A stretch of DNA of 64,000 bases. Origin: Bacillus litorisediminis. Lineage in GTDB: Bacteria > Bacillota > Bacilli > Bacillales > JC228. The notes under the pieces were generated by a model. That model saw only the letters and a list, made by a program, of their open reading frames with translations, searched no databases and was not told the DNA's origin. Made by a program: the position numbers and the translations under genes. Each line of letters starts with the position of its first letter. The stretch's first letter is position 1. Location: the NCBI RefSeq assembly GCF_022808645.1, contig NZ_JAKZKT010000013.1:34152-98151 (forward strand). The letters run 5' to 3'. This document shows positions 37,187 through 47,630 of the stretch, piece by piece.

Positions 37187-37301
37187 ACTTATTCTTTTCT
37201 GGTTTTTTGTAAAAACCGCCCGTATATTCTACAGGTTTTTTGACTGGCTTATCATTCGGTTTAGCATTTACATCTCTTGGATTTTTTCCCTCTGTCATCA
37301 T
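37185..37301 (-). CDS. small hypothetical protein (38 aa)
   Basis: ATG at 37301 (a second ATG follows directly) lies behind GGAGGGGT. The peptide is lysine- and proline-rich and soluble (MMTEGKNPRDVNAKPND..., ending YTGGFYKKPEKNK). The good ribosome binding site and even codon use make it a likely real small gene. No known function. Confidence 0.5.
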   Translation of the reverse strand: MMTEGKNPRDVNAKPNDKPVKKPVEYTGGFYKKPEKNK

Positions 37302-37444
37302 ACCCCTCCTTTAAAAATCCTTTCATTTTATTATCTGTTTTTGTGAATAACCTTAGTCATTTTATTGATTAACTCAGCTTTCGCATAGTGAAATCGGCAG
37401 GAGACCCAGGATCAGCTGTCCTATTGTTCGTTCCATTTTGCTTT

Positions 37445-37640
37445 TTGATTTTTCTTTGCGGATTTACGTTCCGCTATTTCGCAAAAAACCACTGTTTTGT
37501 GGACCTAAGCGGATTTACGTTCCGCTATTTGCCGAAAATCATACAAAAATTACTCGGTTTGGGGCAAATAGCGGAACCAGAGACCGATAACCTTTGAAAA
37601 ATACACGTTTTGCAACAATTAGCGGAACGAGGATCCGTTT
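37445..37640. repeat. family A-related modules (copy A3)
   Basis: GCGGATTTACGTTCCGCTATTT occurs at about 37457 and 37510, followed by AATAGCGGAACCAGAGACCG and TTAGCGGAACGAGGATCCG. These are the same building blocks as in arrays A1 and A2 but without the clear 193-bp period. They fill the gap between the small gene and lutC. Confidence 0.7.
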
Positions 37641-37799
37641 GCACTCCGGTACTTGTTCCATTACTGCGAAATGGACATATATTCCTCTAAATGTACAAAC
37701 GATCGTATGAATGAAGCCCAATCCAGTCAACCATTAAAATTTAGTGCGAAAGCTCACTTCAGATGAAGGGATTTGCCAGTTAACAGGGATACCTTTTCA

Positions 37800-38501
37800 C
37801 TATCGATCCTCGACCACAATATAAGACACTTTAATCGGTCCATGAACACCTACGACAAGGTTATATTCAATATCTGCACTGTTGCTCGGGCCAGAGATAA
37901 AATTGACACAGGAGGAAATCGTTTCTCCTGCTTGTATCTTTCTGTCTATTGCGTGAGCAGCTTGTGTAAATCTCGGAACAATGGTGCTCTTAGGAATAAT
38001 TGCAATAAATGAAGTTGGCAGCAGGCTGATGGCTCGTGCTTTGTTTTTATCATTTAAAATCACAACTGTTCCGGATTCGGCCAGTGTTATATCACTGAAC
38101 ATAATCCCGATATTGGCTTTTTCAGCCATTTCCACGTTTACTTCACCAAGAGAGGGATTCCATTTATGGACATCTTTCCGTTCCAAGAAAAGCCCTAATC
38201 CAAATCCGAGAAAGCGGAAATCCTCGGAAGTTACAATCGGTCCTCCCCCAAGTGCTTCAATTTGTTTCTCAAGGGCTTTCTCAAGCGACGAAATATTTGT
38301 TACGACTACATCTGTATGAATCCGTTCGCTTGCCCAGATCAGTTCATCAAGCAGCTGTTCCTGAGTCATCCCGGAATATACCTTTAGTTGGGGCTGATAC
38401 TGTTTCTGGGGCCGTATTACCTCCCTTTTCCGATCCCTCCCCAATTTTTGCGAGATATGGTCTAAAAATTTTTCCCGATTATGAATCATTCCTTTGGTCA
38501 T
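37800..38501 (-). CDS. lutC: lactate utilization protein LutC (LUD domain)
   Basis: 233 residues with an LUD/YkgG domain (about 75-230): [20 protein letters not shown] and the closing [15 protein letters not shown]. In B. subtilis LutABC oxidises L-lactate to pyruvate. The start ATG at 38501 ([10 protein letters not shown]) matches the known N-terminus and follows AAGGAGAGG; it overlaps the lutB end. It is the last gene of the operon. Confidence 0.93.
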   Translation of the reverse strand: MTKGMIHNREKFLDHISQKLGRDRKREVIRPQKQYQPQLKVYSGMTQEQLLDELIWASERIHTDVVVTNISSLEKALEKQIEALGGGPIVTSEDFRFLGFGLGLFLERKDVHKWNPSLGEVNVEMAEKANIGIMFSDITLAESGTVVILNDKNKARAISLLPTSFIAIIPKSTIVPRFTQAAHAIDRKIQAGETISSCVNFISGPSNSADIEYNLVVGVHGPIKVSYIVVEDR

Positions 38502-39933
38502 GAACATCCTCTCCTTGTCTGCGACTGTCAAACCATTTCCGGAAATTCTCTTTGCTTGGTGCAGGGAAATCCCGGCTCTCTGTCCAAGCTTTTAGCGGAC
38601 CGGGACCTTTGGAAATGATTCCCTCCCTTTCTAGAGACTTCGTAACAACAGGGGCTGATTTTACGGCCGTTTGAAAAAGGGATGGAGATGAGACAAACAT
38701 GCCAAACCATTTCATTAAAAATTTTTCACCAAATCCAACGTTCCCTTCTCCTGCCACAATTCGCTCGCGATGCCGGATTAGCAATTCGTGAAGCGGAATT
38801 TTTACTGGGCACGCCTCTGTACATGCTCCGCATAAGCTGGAGGCATATGGTAATTCCTCATATTCCTTATAGCCGCCTAATATTGGAGAAAGGACAGCCC
38901 CAATCGGCCCTTGATAAATCGAACCGTACGCGTGGCCGCCAATATGACGGTAAACCGGACAGACATTGACACAAGCTGCACAACGAATACAATGCAGAGC
39001 CTCCTGAAATTCTGTCCCTAGTGCTTTGGAACGCCCGCCGTCCAAAATCACCAAGTGGAATTCATTCGGTGCATCGACCGCATTTTGCTCAACATTAGGG
39101 GAAACTGCCGTCACATAAGTTGATAATTTTTGGCCGACAGCACTGCGGCATAACAGACTGACCAGCACATCCAGATCAGACCATGTTGGAACAATTCGCT
39201 CCATTCCCATCACACTGATTTGTGTTTTCGGCAGAGTCGTTACCATATTCGCATTGCCTTCATTTGTGATAAGAGTTACAGTTCCCGACTCAGCGACCGC
39301 AAAATTACAGCCCGTAATTCCTACATCCGCCTGTAAAAATTTGTCACGCAACACCTTTCTCGTATAGGCTGTTAATTCAGCAGGATTCTCCGTGCCCTCA
39401 TACCCAATCTTTTTCCGATATGTATCTCGAACCTGTTCTTTGTTCTTATGTAAAGCAGGGGCTATGATATGAGACGGCCGATCTTCATCTATTTGCAGGA
39501 TATATTCGCCAAGGTCAGTCTCAATTACTTCACATCCTATGTTCTCCAGTACTTCATTTAGTCCGATCTCTTCGGTAACCATTGATTTGGTTTTGACAAC
39601 TGTTTTCGCATTCTTTTGTGTTATCACAGATTCTATATAGTGATTTGCGTCTTCAGCTGTTTCCGCAAAATACACATGTCCCCCGCGCTCTGCAACCTTT
39701 TCACTAAGCTGTTCAAGGTAATAATCTAAATTCTCGAGTGTAAACTTGCGAATTTCTTCACCCGCCTTGCGCCACTCTTCCCAATCTCCGAAATCTGCAT
39801 CTCCAGTCGTTGCCTGAATCTTTCTCGAACGTAAGCTATCCTGAGCTGAAGCAATCGCATTTCGCATAAACGTGTTTTTCAGCTCTTGCTCTACATGATC
39901 ATAAAAGGGTTTATCCCCAATTTTAATAGACAT
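38479..39933 (-). CDS. lutB: lactate utilization iron-sulfur protein LutB
   Basis: 484 residues. An N-terminal LUD domain (about 60-290) is followed by two [4Fe-4S] motifs, [14 protein letters not shown] and [11 protein letters not shown]. It transfers electrons in the LutABC lactate-oxidation complex. The ATG is 7 bases after GGAGG. Spacing to lutA is 57 bp and it overlaps lutC, so the three are one operon. Confidence 0.95.
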   Translation of the reverse strand: MSIKIGDKPFYDHVEQELKNTFMRNAIASAQDSLRSRKIQATTGDADFGDWEEWRKAGEEIRKFTLENLDYYLEQLSEKVAERGGHVYFAETAEDANHYIESVITQKNAKTVVKTKSMVTEEIGLNEVLENIGCEVIETDLGEYILQIDEDRPSHIIAPALHKNKEQVRDTYRKKIGYEGTENPAELTAYTRKVLRDKFLQADVGITGCNFAVAESGTVTLITNEGNANMVTTLPKTQISVMGMERIVPTWSDLDVLVSLLCRSAVGQKLSTYVTAVSPNVEQNAVDAPNEFHLVILDGGRSKALGTEFQEALHCIRCAACVNVCPVYRHIGGHAYGSIYQGPIGAVLSPILGGYKEYEELPYASSLCGACTEACPVKIPLHELLIRHRERIVAGEGNVGFGEKFLMKWFGMFVSSPSLFQTAVKSAPVVTKSLEREGIISKGPGPLKAWTESRDFPAPSKENFRKWFDSRRQGEDVHDQRNDS

Positions 39934-39990
39934 CTCACAGCCTCCAGTCGTACATGGAATGGGTATGACCTTCCGATGGCTCAGTAAACT

Positions 39991-40710
39991 TTATATCTGA
40001 TGATTCAAAATCTCAGCAATATGCTTGATCTCAATCGGTTTCCCAAGACGATTCAAACGTCCTCTAATATTCATTAAACAGCCATTATCTGCGCCGATTA
40101 GTACGCTAGCCTCCGTAGCTTCAATATGACGGATCTTTTCTTCTACCATTTGTTCAGATATTGGAGACATTTTGACTGAAAATGTTCCGCCAAAACCGCA
40201 GCAATCATAGCTATTGGCAAGCGGAACAAGCTCTAATTCTTTTACATGTTTTAGCAGTTTTATAGGAGCATCCTGAACACCAAGAAGTCGAGACATATGA
40301 CAGGAGGAATGATAGGTTGCCTTGGCCGGGTAGACTGCCCCTACATCCTCCACCTTGAGAACGTCTACAATAAATTGCGTAAATTCATAGGTTTTTTCAG
40401 CCAAAGCCTGTGCCCTCTCGTACCATTCCAAGTCATTTTCAAATAACCCTTTATACTCGTGAAGCATTGAAGCACACGAACCTGACGGTGTGACTACATA
40501 TTCAGAACGCTCAAAGGCCTTAATCATATGCTTGGCTGCCTTGATTGCTTCCTTTCTGTAACCGCTGTTATAGGCGGGCTGTCCGCAGCAGATTTGCTCC
40601 TTTGGAAAATCAACCTCACAGCCTAATCGTTCCAGCACTTCAACGACATCCTTCCCGATATTCGGAAAAAATACTTCTCCGAGACAGGTAATAAATAAAG
40701 ATACCTTCAC
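39991..40710 (-). CDS. lutA: lactate utilization protein LutA (CCG-domain)
   Basis: 239 residues with the two cysteine-rich CCG repeats, [11 protein letters not shown] and [11 protein letters not shown], which bind the Fe-S cluster in heterodisulfide-reductase-like subunits. The start is GTG at 40710. It is the first gene of lutABC. No lutR or lactate permease gene is nearby; instead an ABC importer of the HAAT type lies directly upstream on the same strand, 83 bp away. Confidence 0.95.
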   Translation of the reverse strand: MKVSLFITCLGEVFFPNIGKDVVEVLERLGCEVDFPKEQICCGQPAYNSGYRKEAIKAAKHMIKAFERSEYVVTPSGSCASMLHEYKGLFENDLEWYERAQALAEKTYEFTQFIVDVLKVEDVGAVYPAKATYHSSCHMSRLLGVQDAPIKLLKHVKELELVPLANSYDCCGFGGTFSVKMSPISEQMVEEKIRHIEATEASVLIGADNGCLMNIRGRLNRLGKPIEIKHIAEILNHQI

Positions 40711-40793
40711 ACCTTCACACCCTCTCTATAAAGAAGAGAAGGAGAGCATGGTTCCCCTTCCCTGTTTTATTTCTATGTCAGACAATTACTAGC

Positions 40794-41501
40794 CTATGCA
40801 CCTAAATAAGCTTCAACAATCCGCGGATTTTCTAATAGTTCCTTCGCATTTCCTTCTGCAATGATTTTCCCCGTTTCCAATACATAGCCGTAATCCGCAA
40901 TCTTCAACGCCTGTCTCGCATTTTGTTCCACGAGCAGAATCGTTGTTCCTGCATCGTTAATTTCTTTAATAAGTTTAAAAATATCGGAAACTACTAGCGG
41001 TGCAAGACCCATGGAAGGTTCATCCATTAACAATAGCTTTGGTTTTCCAAGTAATGCTCGGGCAATTGCCAGCATTTGCTGCTGACCGCCCGACAAGGTT
41101 CCAGCAAGCTGATTTTGTCGTTCCTTTAAAATCGGAAAGCGTTCCATTACAGCTTGGATGTCTTTTACAACATCATTGTCCTTACGGTGGTATGCACCCA
41201 TATCGAGGTTTTCCATAACAGTCATATCTGATAGCATCGCTCTTCCTTCAGGGACAAGGGCAATTCCTTTTCGGATTAGCTGATCGGGACGCAATCCCGT
41301 TACAGGATTGCCGAGGAAATGAATCGATCCGTGCTTTGGTTTCAATAAGCCAACAATCGTCTTCATCAAGGTCGATTTCCCGGCACCATTTGCCCCAAGA
41401 ATCGTGACAATACTTCCTTCTTCAACCTGAAGATCAACGCCTTTTAATGCCTGAATATTTCCGTAAAACGTCTGTACTCCTGAGATCTTAAGCAATTTCA
41501 T
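40794..41501 (-). CDS. livF: branched-chain amino acid-type ABC transporter ATPase (LivF)
   Basis: 235 residues. Walker A GANGAGKST, signature LSGGQQQ and Walker B LLLMDEPS are present, and the short length plus EGRAMLSDMTVMENL fit LivF. The start ATG at 41501 (MKLLKISGV) has GGAGGG upstream; the frame extends further without support. It energises the LivHM permease with LivG and overlaps the livG end. Confidence 0.93.
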   Translation of the reverse strand: MKLLKISGVQTFYGNIQALKGVDLQVEEGSIVTILGANGAGKSTLMKTIVGLLKPKHGSIHFLGNPVTGLRPDQLIRKGIALVPEGRAMLSDMTVMENLDMGAYHRKDNDVVKDIQAVMERFPILKERQNQLAGTLSGGQQQMLAIARALLGKPKLLLMDEPSMGLAPLVVSDIFKLIKEINDAGTTILLVEQNARQALKIADYGYVLETGKIIAEGNAKELLENPRIVEAYLGA

Positions 41502-42261
41502 CATCTCCCTCCGAACCGAGGTAAGCTTCAATTACTTCAGGATTGCTTTGAATTTCCTTTGGCACTCCTTCGGCAATTTTTTTGCCAAAGTTTAAAACAG
41601 CGATTCGGTCACATGTTTTCATTACAAGCGGCATATCGTGCTCGATTAACAGAACCGTAATCCCCATGTCCCGAATCTTCAAAATCAGCTGATGCAGCTC
41701 CTCAGTTTCCTGTTCATTCATGCCTGCAGCCGGTTCATCTAATAAAAGCAGAATCGGATCGCTGGCAAGGGCCCGTGCAATTTCTAATCTTCTTTGCTGT
41801 CCGTAAGCCAGATTTTTTGCAATCGTATCTGCTTCATGAAGTAAATGGACTGTATCTAATAGATTCCGGGCTTTCTCCTGTATGTTCTGTTCTTCCTGTT
41901 TTTGCGCCTTTGTCCGAAAAACACTGCTCCATACACCCGCTTTGGTCCTTGAATGGGTGCCCATCATTACATTTTCCAATACGGACATCTCTGAAAACAG
42001 ACGGATATTTTGGAACGTTCGGCAGATTCCTTTCTCGGTAATTTGATGAGTCTTTAATCCTGTGATTTTCTCATTAAATAAATAGATGTCGCCAGATGTA
42101 GGCGTAAGCATGGCAGTAATCATATTAAACATCGTTGTTTTCCCGGCTCCATTCGGTCCAATTAATCCGAAGATTTCCCCTTTCTCAATCGAAAAGGATA
42201 CTTCCGACAAAGCCGTTAATCCCCCGAATTGCTTACTGATCTGCTTTACTGCTAATACCAT
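41488..42261 (-). CDS. livG: branched-chain amino acid-type ABC transporter ATPase (LivG)
   Basis: 257 residues with Walker A GPNGAGKTT, signature LAYGQQRRLEIARALA (YGQQ variant, typical of LivG) and Walker B LLLDEPAAGMNEQE. It overlaps the livM stop by about 29 bp. It pairs with LivF in a HAAT-family importer. Confidence 0.94.
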   Translation of the reverse strand: MVLAVKQISKQFGGLTALSEVSFSIEKGEIFGLIGPNGAGKTTMFNMITAMLTPTSGDIYLFNEKITGLKTHQITEKGICRTFQNIRLFSEMSVLENVMMGTHSRTKAGVWSSVFRTKAQKQEEQNIQEKARNLLDTVHLLHEADTIAKNLAYGQQRRLEIARALASDPILLLLDEPAAGMNEQETEELHQLILKIRDMGITVLLIEHDMPLVMKTCDRIAVLNFGKKIAEGVPKEIQSNPEVIEAYLGSEGDDEIA

Positions 42262-43213
42262 GGGACCGCCCCTTTCTAGCTAGCATTCGTGCTTTGAATC
42301 CGCGCAGCATATGTTGATCAATGATTCCTTGTGGCCGGAAATACATCAAAGCTACTAATAACAATCCATATATCATATAACGATACTCACTGATCGGCCG
42401 TAATACTTCTGGAAGCAATGTCAGGAAGAATCCTCCGAAAACAGCACCTGCCACTACTTCACTTCCGCCAAATACAGTAAATACCAAGATTTCTACAGCA
42501 CGCTGATAAGAAAAATCTTCAGGACTGATAAAAGACATCACATGTGCATACAGAGCTCCGGCTAGTCCAGCGAAAATAGCACCTTGTACGAAAGAAAGCA
42601 CCTTATAATAGGTAACATTAACTCCCATCGAAGCAGCTGCGTTTTCATCCATTTTTATCGAAGAAAATGCCCTGCCTATACGAGAGCTGCTTTGCCTTAC
42701 AAAAAAGAAGATTAGAAAAATAACGACTAGCAAAAGCACAATGAAGATTGAAAGAAAAACAAACTGATTTCTTTGCAAACCTAATAAATCAGCTGAAAAC
42801 CCCCATTTTTCGAGACTGGCATACATTTGATTGCCCATTTGCGGGATTCCGGATATTCCAATCGCACCATTCGTTACAGATTCCATGTTTACGAGAATGA
42901 CACGAACGATTTCACCAAATCCCAGTGTAGCAATCGCCAGAAATACGCCTTGCAATCGGAGAGCAGCTATTCCAATTAGAATGCCGATTGCTCCCGCTAA
43001 TAAAGCGCCTGCCAAAATGCCAATGATGATTGGCATTTCTTGATTCGTTGTCAATAGCGCAGTTGTATAAGCACCTACAGCCATAAATCCGGCAGTTCCA
43101 AGCGATAGTTGGCCAGATGCAAGTGTTACATAAATACTTAATCCCAGAATGATATTAATAAGAATAAATGAAGCCACTTGCAGGTAATATGGATTGAGTA
43201 TCAAGTCCAGCAT
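42233..43213 (-). CDS. livM: branched-chain amino acid-type ABC permease (LivM)
   Basis: 326 residues with about 8-10 transmembrane helices. Typical LivM segments are ATLGFGEIVRVILVN and SMGVNVTYYKVLSFVQGA. It forms the membrane channel with LivH. It lies 20 bp after livH and overlaps livG. Confidence 0.93.
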   Translation of the reverse strand: MLDLILNPYYLQVASFILINIILGLSIYVTLASGQLSLGTAGFMAVGAYTTALLTTNQEMPIIIGILAGALLAGAIGILIGIAALRLQGVFLAIATLGFGEIVRVILVNMESVTNGAIGISGIPQMGNQMYASLEKWGFSADLLGLQRNQFVFLSIFIVLLLVVIFLIFFFVRQSSSRIGRAFSSIKMDENAAASMGVNVTYYKVLSFVQGAIFAGLAGALYAHVMSFISPEDFSYQRAVEILVFTVFGGSEVVAGAVFGGFFLTLLPEVLRPISEYRYMIYGLLLVALMYFRPQGIIDQHMLRGFKARMLARKGRSHGISSKADQ

Positions 43214-43233
43214 GGACTCACCCCCTTAAATAA

Positions 43234-44106
43234 TCATGCTGCTTTTTTTCCATAAATGCCTTGTGGTCGTACTAACAAAATAATAATGATTATGACAAAT
43301 GCAATGGCATCGCGATAACCAGAATACCCAACCGTGACAACCAGCGTTTCTGATATACCCAGAATCATACCGCCCACAACAGCACCTTTGACATTTCCCA
43401 TTCCGCCTAAAATGATAATCGCCAGTCCTTTTAATCCAATCGAGAGTCCCATTTGCGGATTCACTGAGCTAAATGCCATTCCTACGAGAATGCCTGCTAT
43501 TCCCCCGATACATGAGGCAAGAACAACCGTTATCGTTATGATCCGCTTAACGTTGACACCTAAAAGACTAGCAGTCTCTAAATTTTCTGCAGTGGCCCGT
43601 AACGCTTTTCCACCTTTAGTTTTTAAGAGCCAATATGATAATGCGATCATAAGTGCAATCGATATACAAAAAATAACAATTTGCACAAGGTAAATATTGA
43701 CCGTTCCAATCGTAAATCGAATTTCTGAAAAACTGTTGGTTACCGGCTGATTTCCAGATCCAAAAAATTTATCCGCCAAGTTTTCCAAGAAAATCGAAAC
43801 ACCGATGGTACTAATTAAAGGAGCTAAATGAGACACACCCGGCTTTTCCCGGAGCGGACGCAAGGCAAAAAATTCAAGCAGCCACCCCATGATGGCAGTG
43901 ACTACAATCGCAACAGCGAAAGCCAGCCAAATCGAACCCTCTAACGTACTGGTTATCACAACTCCCATGAAGGCCCCAAACATAAAAATTTCCCCGTGGG
44001 CCATGTTAATAATCCCCAGTACCCCAAATACGAGCGTAAATCCGAGAGCAACAATGGCATAGATACTTCCTGTCGTAATTCCATTGATTAGTTGTTCGAG
44101 TAACAT
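43234..44106 (-). CDS. livH: branched-chain amino acid-type ABC permease (LivH)
   Basis: 290 residues from ATG 44106 (MLLEQLINGITTGSIYA), which has the typical LivH opening and an AAGGATG-like site; the frame is open 24 bases further. Conserved MAHGEIFMFGAF and NMENVKG-like GMGNVKGAVVGG segments are visible. It is separated from the substrate-binding gene by a hairpin and a degraded repeat. Confidence 0.93.
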   Translation of the reverse strand: MLLEQLINGITTGSIYAIVALGFTLVFGVLGIINMAHGEIFMFGAFMGVVITSTLEGSIWLAFAVAIVVTAIMGWLLEFFALRPLREKPGVSHLAPLISTIGVSIFLENLADKFFGSGNQPVTNSFSEIRFTIGTVNIYLVQIVIFCISIALMIALSYWLLKTKGGKALRATAENLETASLLGVNVKRIITITVVLASCIGGIAGILVGMAFSSVNPQMGLSIGLKGLAIIILGGMGNVKGAVVGGMILGISETLVVTVGYSGYRDAIAFVIIIIILLVRPQGIYGKKAA

Positions 44107-44277
44107 GAATTCACATCCTTCTCCTGCCATTTTCTTAGTTAAAGGCTATGTTAAAGCTAATTGTTGATTTGGAGCTCTATGTTGGTTGATTGGAGTGGAA
44201 GGCACTAGACTCATTTCCACTGCCTGACAGTAAAAATTTTAAGAATTTTATTCAGAGCAGTGAAAAGTGGTCGTACG

Positions 44278-44364
44278 GGATAAGGGAAACCCAGCAGGTG
44301 ATAATCGCCGAGGAGACTCCCCGTACCGCCAGCGGAAAGCGAGTGCCTGTAACGGAAATCAACT
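44278..44364. repeat. degraded Bacillaceae REP-like element
   Basis: The segment contains GAGGAGACTCCCCG and CAGCGGAAAGCGAGTGCCTG followed by AACGGAAATCAAC, a wording I recognise from a dispersed intergenic element in many Bacillaceae genomes. It sits between the lipoprotein and livH genes. Only this copy was found here. Confidence 0.55.
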
Positions 44365-44398
44365 GGTAAGTTTAACAGTGCCTAGGTAAAAGAAACAC

Positions 44399-44429
44399 TC
44401 ATGGCGGCACAATGGGTAGGCCGCCATGA
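44399..44429 (-). terminator. hairpin after the substrate-binding protein gene
   Basis: TCATGGCGGC and GCCGCCATGA form a perfect 10-bp stem with an 11-nt loop. On the minus strand it is followed by GTGTTTCTTTT. It lies 57 bp after the stop of the binding-protein gene and could cause partial termination, leaving more binding protein than permease. Confidence 0.7.
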
Positions 44430-44485
44430 TCCTATTTATTAAATATGATTGGTTTAATAGAGCTTACATCAATACGTAAAACCTA

Positions 44486-45622
44486 TTATTCAAAAATCCC
44501 AAATGCGCCATCCTGAATCGTAAGAACAATTGGATCCATGATGACATCGCCTTCTTCATCAAAAGAAATCGTACCAAGTACTCCCTCAAAATCTTTTGTT
44601 TCGGCTAAAGCATCACGCAATTTATCACGGTCCGCTTCACCTGCTTTTTTCAAAGCTTCTGCGATGATGTAAAGCCCATCATAAGCTTGTGCAGCAAATT
44701 GGTCCGGTTCCTTGCCATACTCCTCTTTATAGGCTGTAACGAACTCCTGGACTTTTTCATTATCATTACCCGTAAACCAAGGTGTAGCCACAATTAATCC
44801 GTTAGCAGCAGCGCCGGCAATCTCAATGACCTGCGGCGAGTTAAAGCCGTTGCCTCCTACAAAAGGAACATCAATACCGATGTCACGTGCCTGCTTCATA
44901 ATAACGGCACCTTCGTTGTAGAGGGCAGAACATAAAATTAGATCAGGATTGAGATTTTTAATTTCAGTTAACTGCGCTTTATAGTCTGATTGACCCTTTT
45001 GGAAGGTTTGAGTGGTTACGATTTCAAGTCCCAAATCCTCCGCTGCTTTTTTCATAGAGTCATAGCCAGATTTCGTAAAGACATCATCATTTCCATACAT
45101 GATGGCTACTTTCTTAACGCCATACTTTTCAACTGCTTTTTCTACAGACGCTGGAATCGCCAGTGATTCTGGGATCGAATCTCTGAAGACATAATCTCCG
45201 ATTTGCGGAATTCCTTGTGCTGTCGTAGACGTTCCCATAATCGGAACCCCATTTTGGTCAGCCACAGGTCCAACTACTTCCATTTCGGTACTCAATGTCG
45301 GCCCAATAATCGCGGTTACATTTTCTGAGTTCATAAGCTTTTGAGCAGCAGAAAGGGCTTGATCGGGAGTACCTGCAGAATCTTCTATTACAAGCTCTAT
45401 ATGTACTTCTCCCTTTGCATTAATTTCCTTTTGCGCCAATTCTAGTGCAGAAGTAATAGCCTCACCATACGCTGCACCAGGACCAGTTATGTACGAAATA
45501 ACACCAATTTTGGCTGATATTCCAGATTCGGATTCAGTACCTGTTTCTTGATTGCCGCCGCATCCAGCTAGTATGACGATTACACTAATTAGAACAATGA
45601 ATCCCCTTACAAATCTCTTCAT
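44486..45622 (-). CDS. branched-chain amino acid-type ABC substrate-binding lipoprotein
   Basis: 378 residues from ATG 45622, 7 bases after AGGAGG. Signal peptide with lipobox ILAGCG. The mature part is a leucine/isoleucine/valine-binding (HAAT) type I fold (AKIGVISYITGPGAAYGEA, GAAANGLIVATPWFTG). Ligands of this group include branched-chain amino acids, amides, urea and small carboxylates. As lutABC follows, lactate or another short carboxylate is possible but unproven. It is the first gene of the transporter operon. Confidence 0.92.
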   Translation of the reverse strand: MKRFVRGFIVLISVIVILAGCGGNQETGTESESGISAKIGVISYITGPGAAYGEAITSALELAQKEINAKGEVHIELVIEDSAGTPDQALSAAQKLMNSENVTAIIGPTLSTEMEVVGPVADQNGVPIMGTSTTAQGIPQIGDYVFRDSIPESLAIPASVEKAVEKYGVKKVAIMYGNDDVFTKSGYDSMKKAAEDLGLEIVTTQTFQKGQSDYKAQLTEIKNLNPDLILCSALYNEGAVIMKQARDIGIDVPFVGGNGFNSPQVIEIAGAAANGLIVATPWFTGNDNEKVQEFVTAYKEEYGKEPDQFAAQAYDGLYIIAEALKKAGEADRDKLRDALAETKDFEGVLGTISFDEEGDVIMDPIVLTIQDGAFGIFE

Positions 45623-46172
45623 AGATTGCCTCCTGGTTTTAAAATCTTTAGAACTTTCAGATATTATGGAAAAATTATAATTCACTTGTCCATCCATTGC
45701 AAGGTCTTTTGGAGTATAGGGGTGTATATATATTCAAAAAGTTGTTTGGTTTACATGCTTCTGGGGTTATTTCAATATTATGCTGGTATTCTATTAACAA
45801 GAAAAGAACTTTAGAGGGTAAAGAAGGATCGTTTTAGAAGAAAATTGCAGAACAACATAATTTCCAGGAAGAATTGTTCAGTTTCAGGGAGATGGTAAAA
45901 TTAGAAAATTAATACCTCTCCCCAACTGTTTCAAATTACAAGTGCAGTTACAAAAAATAGTACCGGCAACAGGCGATGTACTCCTGCATATAAGATGAAA
46001 ACCTATCTTTTGATAATGGATTGCCTGACTTGCAAAAGCATCATTCACAAAATCTGATACTTTACATTCGTAGGCAAAATAGGCATCGGTTATTACAATG
46101 GTTTAATTATGCAGCATTAGTACTCTATTAACAGTACATTTTGCTCATTACCATAACCTTTTATCTGCACTA
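45623..46172. other. intergenic region without recognisable feature
   Basis: About 550 bp of AT-rich sequence between the binding protein and the metallophosphoesterase. It presumably holds the promoter of the ABC operon, but no convincing -35/-10 pair, riboswitch, RNA gene or coding frame with a ribosome binding site was seen. Confidence 0.4.
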
Positions 46173-47630
46173 TTATTTTCCCTTGGTTTTTTCCGCGTTA
46201 CTACTATTGTCTGGTTTACCTGTTGACGAATTGCCAGCAACTGTAGTAAATCGGAAAATATCAGATTGTCTTGTTGCCCCGTACTCGTCTGTGATGCTCA
46301 TATACCAATAATACGTTTCATTTGGTCGCAAGCCTGTCCACTTCGCGGCAGCTTTCTCACCAGACGATACTCCTTTATCAGTACCGATCAACTGGTCAGA
46401 ATAGACATTTACACTGAAGTAATCTGTTGCAACACGTTTATTGATATCGATTAGTTGGTAATCTGCTGTAAAACTATCAACCCCTTCTTCATCAAAGAAG
46501 TTATAGTCATCTAGAATTGGAGAATAGGTGACAACATCCACCGTTTCATCAACAGGATTAAATGTCAGGTACCGGACATATCCATTTCCGCCATTCGGAC
46601 CGCCTTGATAGTCAGCAAGCATTTCTAGAACTTTTCTCGTGGATCCATCCTGATTTGGAATTTCAGTAACACGAGTTGCTACACCATGATAATGGCCACC
46701 CACAACCATTTTTACATTTTCGTTCGGCACAATGATTTGGTCGAATACATTTTGTGACATATTTGACAGTGTTGCACTGTATTCTAAGTAGGCATGCATC
46801 ACTAAAATAGCATTTCGATCAGAGTGCTTTTTCAGCGCTTCATTGGCCCATGCAATCGATTCTGGCGTATCTTCCAAGCCAAAGCCAAGGTAAAGAATAA
46901 TGAAGTCATGACCGCCAAATGACATTAAATCATAGTGGTTCCGATTATTGTCCATTGAGCCGCCATACCATGGATTATCTTTGTATCGATGTTCCCCGAC
47001 CCATTTATGGTAATAAGAGTAGTCAATTCCATCGATGATACTGTCATGGTTTCCAGCAAGCACACCGTATGGGACTCCGGCATCATCTAGTTTTTGCAGA
47101 TTCCGGTCAGCTACCATCCATTGCTCATCACTGTTTGCAACATTAACGATATCCCCGGAATGAATCATATACTCAAACTTTCCATTATTATATTCGTCTA
47201 CAATCCAATCACCTAAACCGTCCCAAATATAATGATAGCTTTCAGCATAATACTGAGTATCGGTTGCCCATAGAATGGTAAATGGATCATTTGCATTTTT
47301 TACTTCGTCCTGGACCATTGCCTGGATTTTGCCAGCTTTAATGAAATGTTCTTTATCTACTTCCGCAGTCAGAACCATATCGCTCTCATCCGCATCGCCT
47401 ATGGCAGAATTCAATGCTACCCATTTTTCTTCTGCATAGTCCCATGCATAAAGGGTTACCTTACGATTCGGGAAGGTTTTCCCTTTCCAATAAAGCTCGA
47501 CTGTATCTCCTGCTGATAGTTCTTCCTCTACTGTTACCTGAAATCGGTGATAGGGGAATCCCATTGTCGAATCATTAACTAGGTATTCACCATCTGAATA
47601 AGCTATTTTTGCCTGTTCGGCTTCAGACAT
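46173..47630 (-). CDS. metallophosphoesterase (C-terminal part of a probably frameshifted gene)
   Basis: 485 residues in this frame. The calcineurin-like core is visible: LWATDTQYY (usually D-x-H, here D-x-Q), HSGDIVNVAN, GVLAGNHDS and VVGGHYHG. It is followed by a fibronectin-like region (TYYWYMSITDEYG). The ATG lacks a clear ribosome binding site and the frame has no signal peptide, although the upstream 47603-48739 frame has one. It therefore looks like the 3' part of one secreted enzyme; the first metal-binding His of the family is replaced by Gln. Confidence 0.7.
   Translation of the reverse strand: MSEAEQAKIAYSDGEYLVNDSTMGFPYHRFQVTVEEELSAGDTVELYWKGKTFPNRKVTLYAWDYAEEKWVALNSAIGDADESDMVLTAEVDKEHFIKAGKIQAMVQDEVKNANDPFTILWATDTQYYAESYHYIWDGLGDWIVDEYNNGKFEYMIHSGDIVNVANSDEQWMVADRNLQKLDDAGVPYGVLAGNHDSIIDGIDYSYYHKWVGEHRYKDNPWYGGSMDNNRNHYDLMSFGGHDFIILYLGFGLEDTPESIAWANEALKKHSDRNAILVMHAYLEYSATLSNMSQNVFDQIIVPNENVKMVVGGHYHGVATRVTEIPNQDGSTRKVLEMLADYQGGPNGGNGYVRYLTFNPVDETVDVVTYSPILDDYNFFDEEGVDSFTADYQLIDINKRVATDYFSVNVYSDQLIGTDKGVSSGEKAAAKWTGLRPNETYYWYMSITDEYGATRQSDIFRFTTVAGNSSTGKPDNSSNAEKTKGK

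Noticed and set aside
44278..44364. Riboswitch or small RNA ahead of livH
   Set aside because: The segment matches the wording of a known dispersed Bacillaceae repeat and shows no conserved riboswitch elements.
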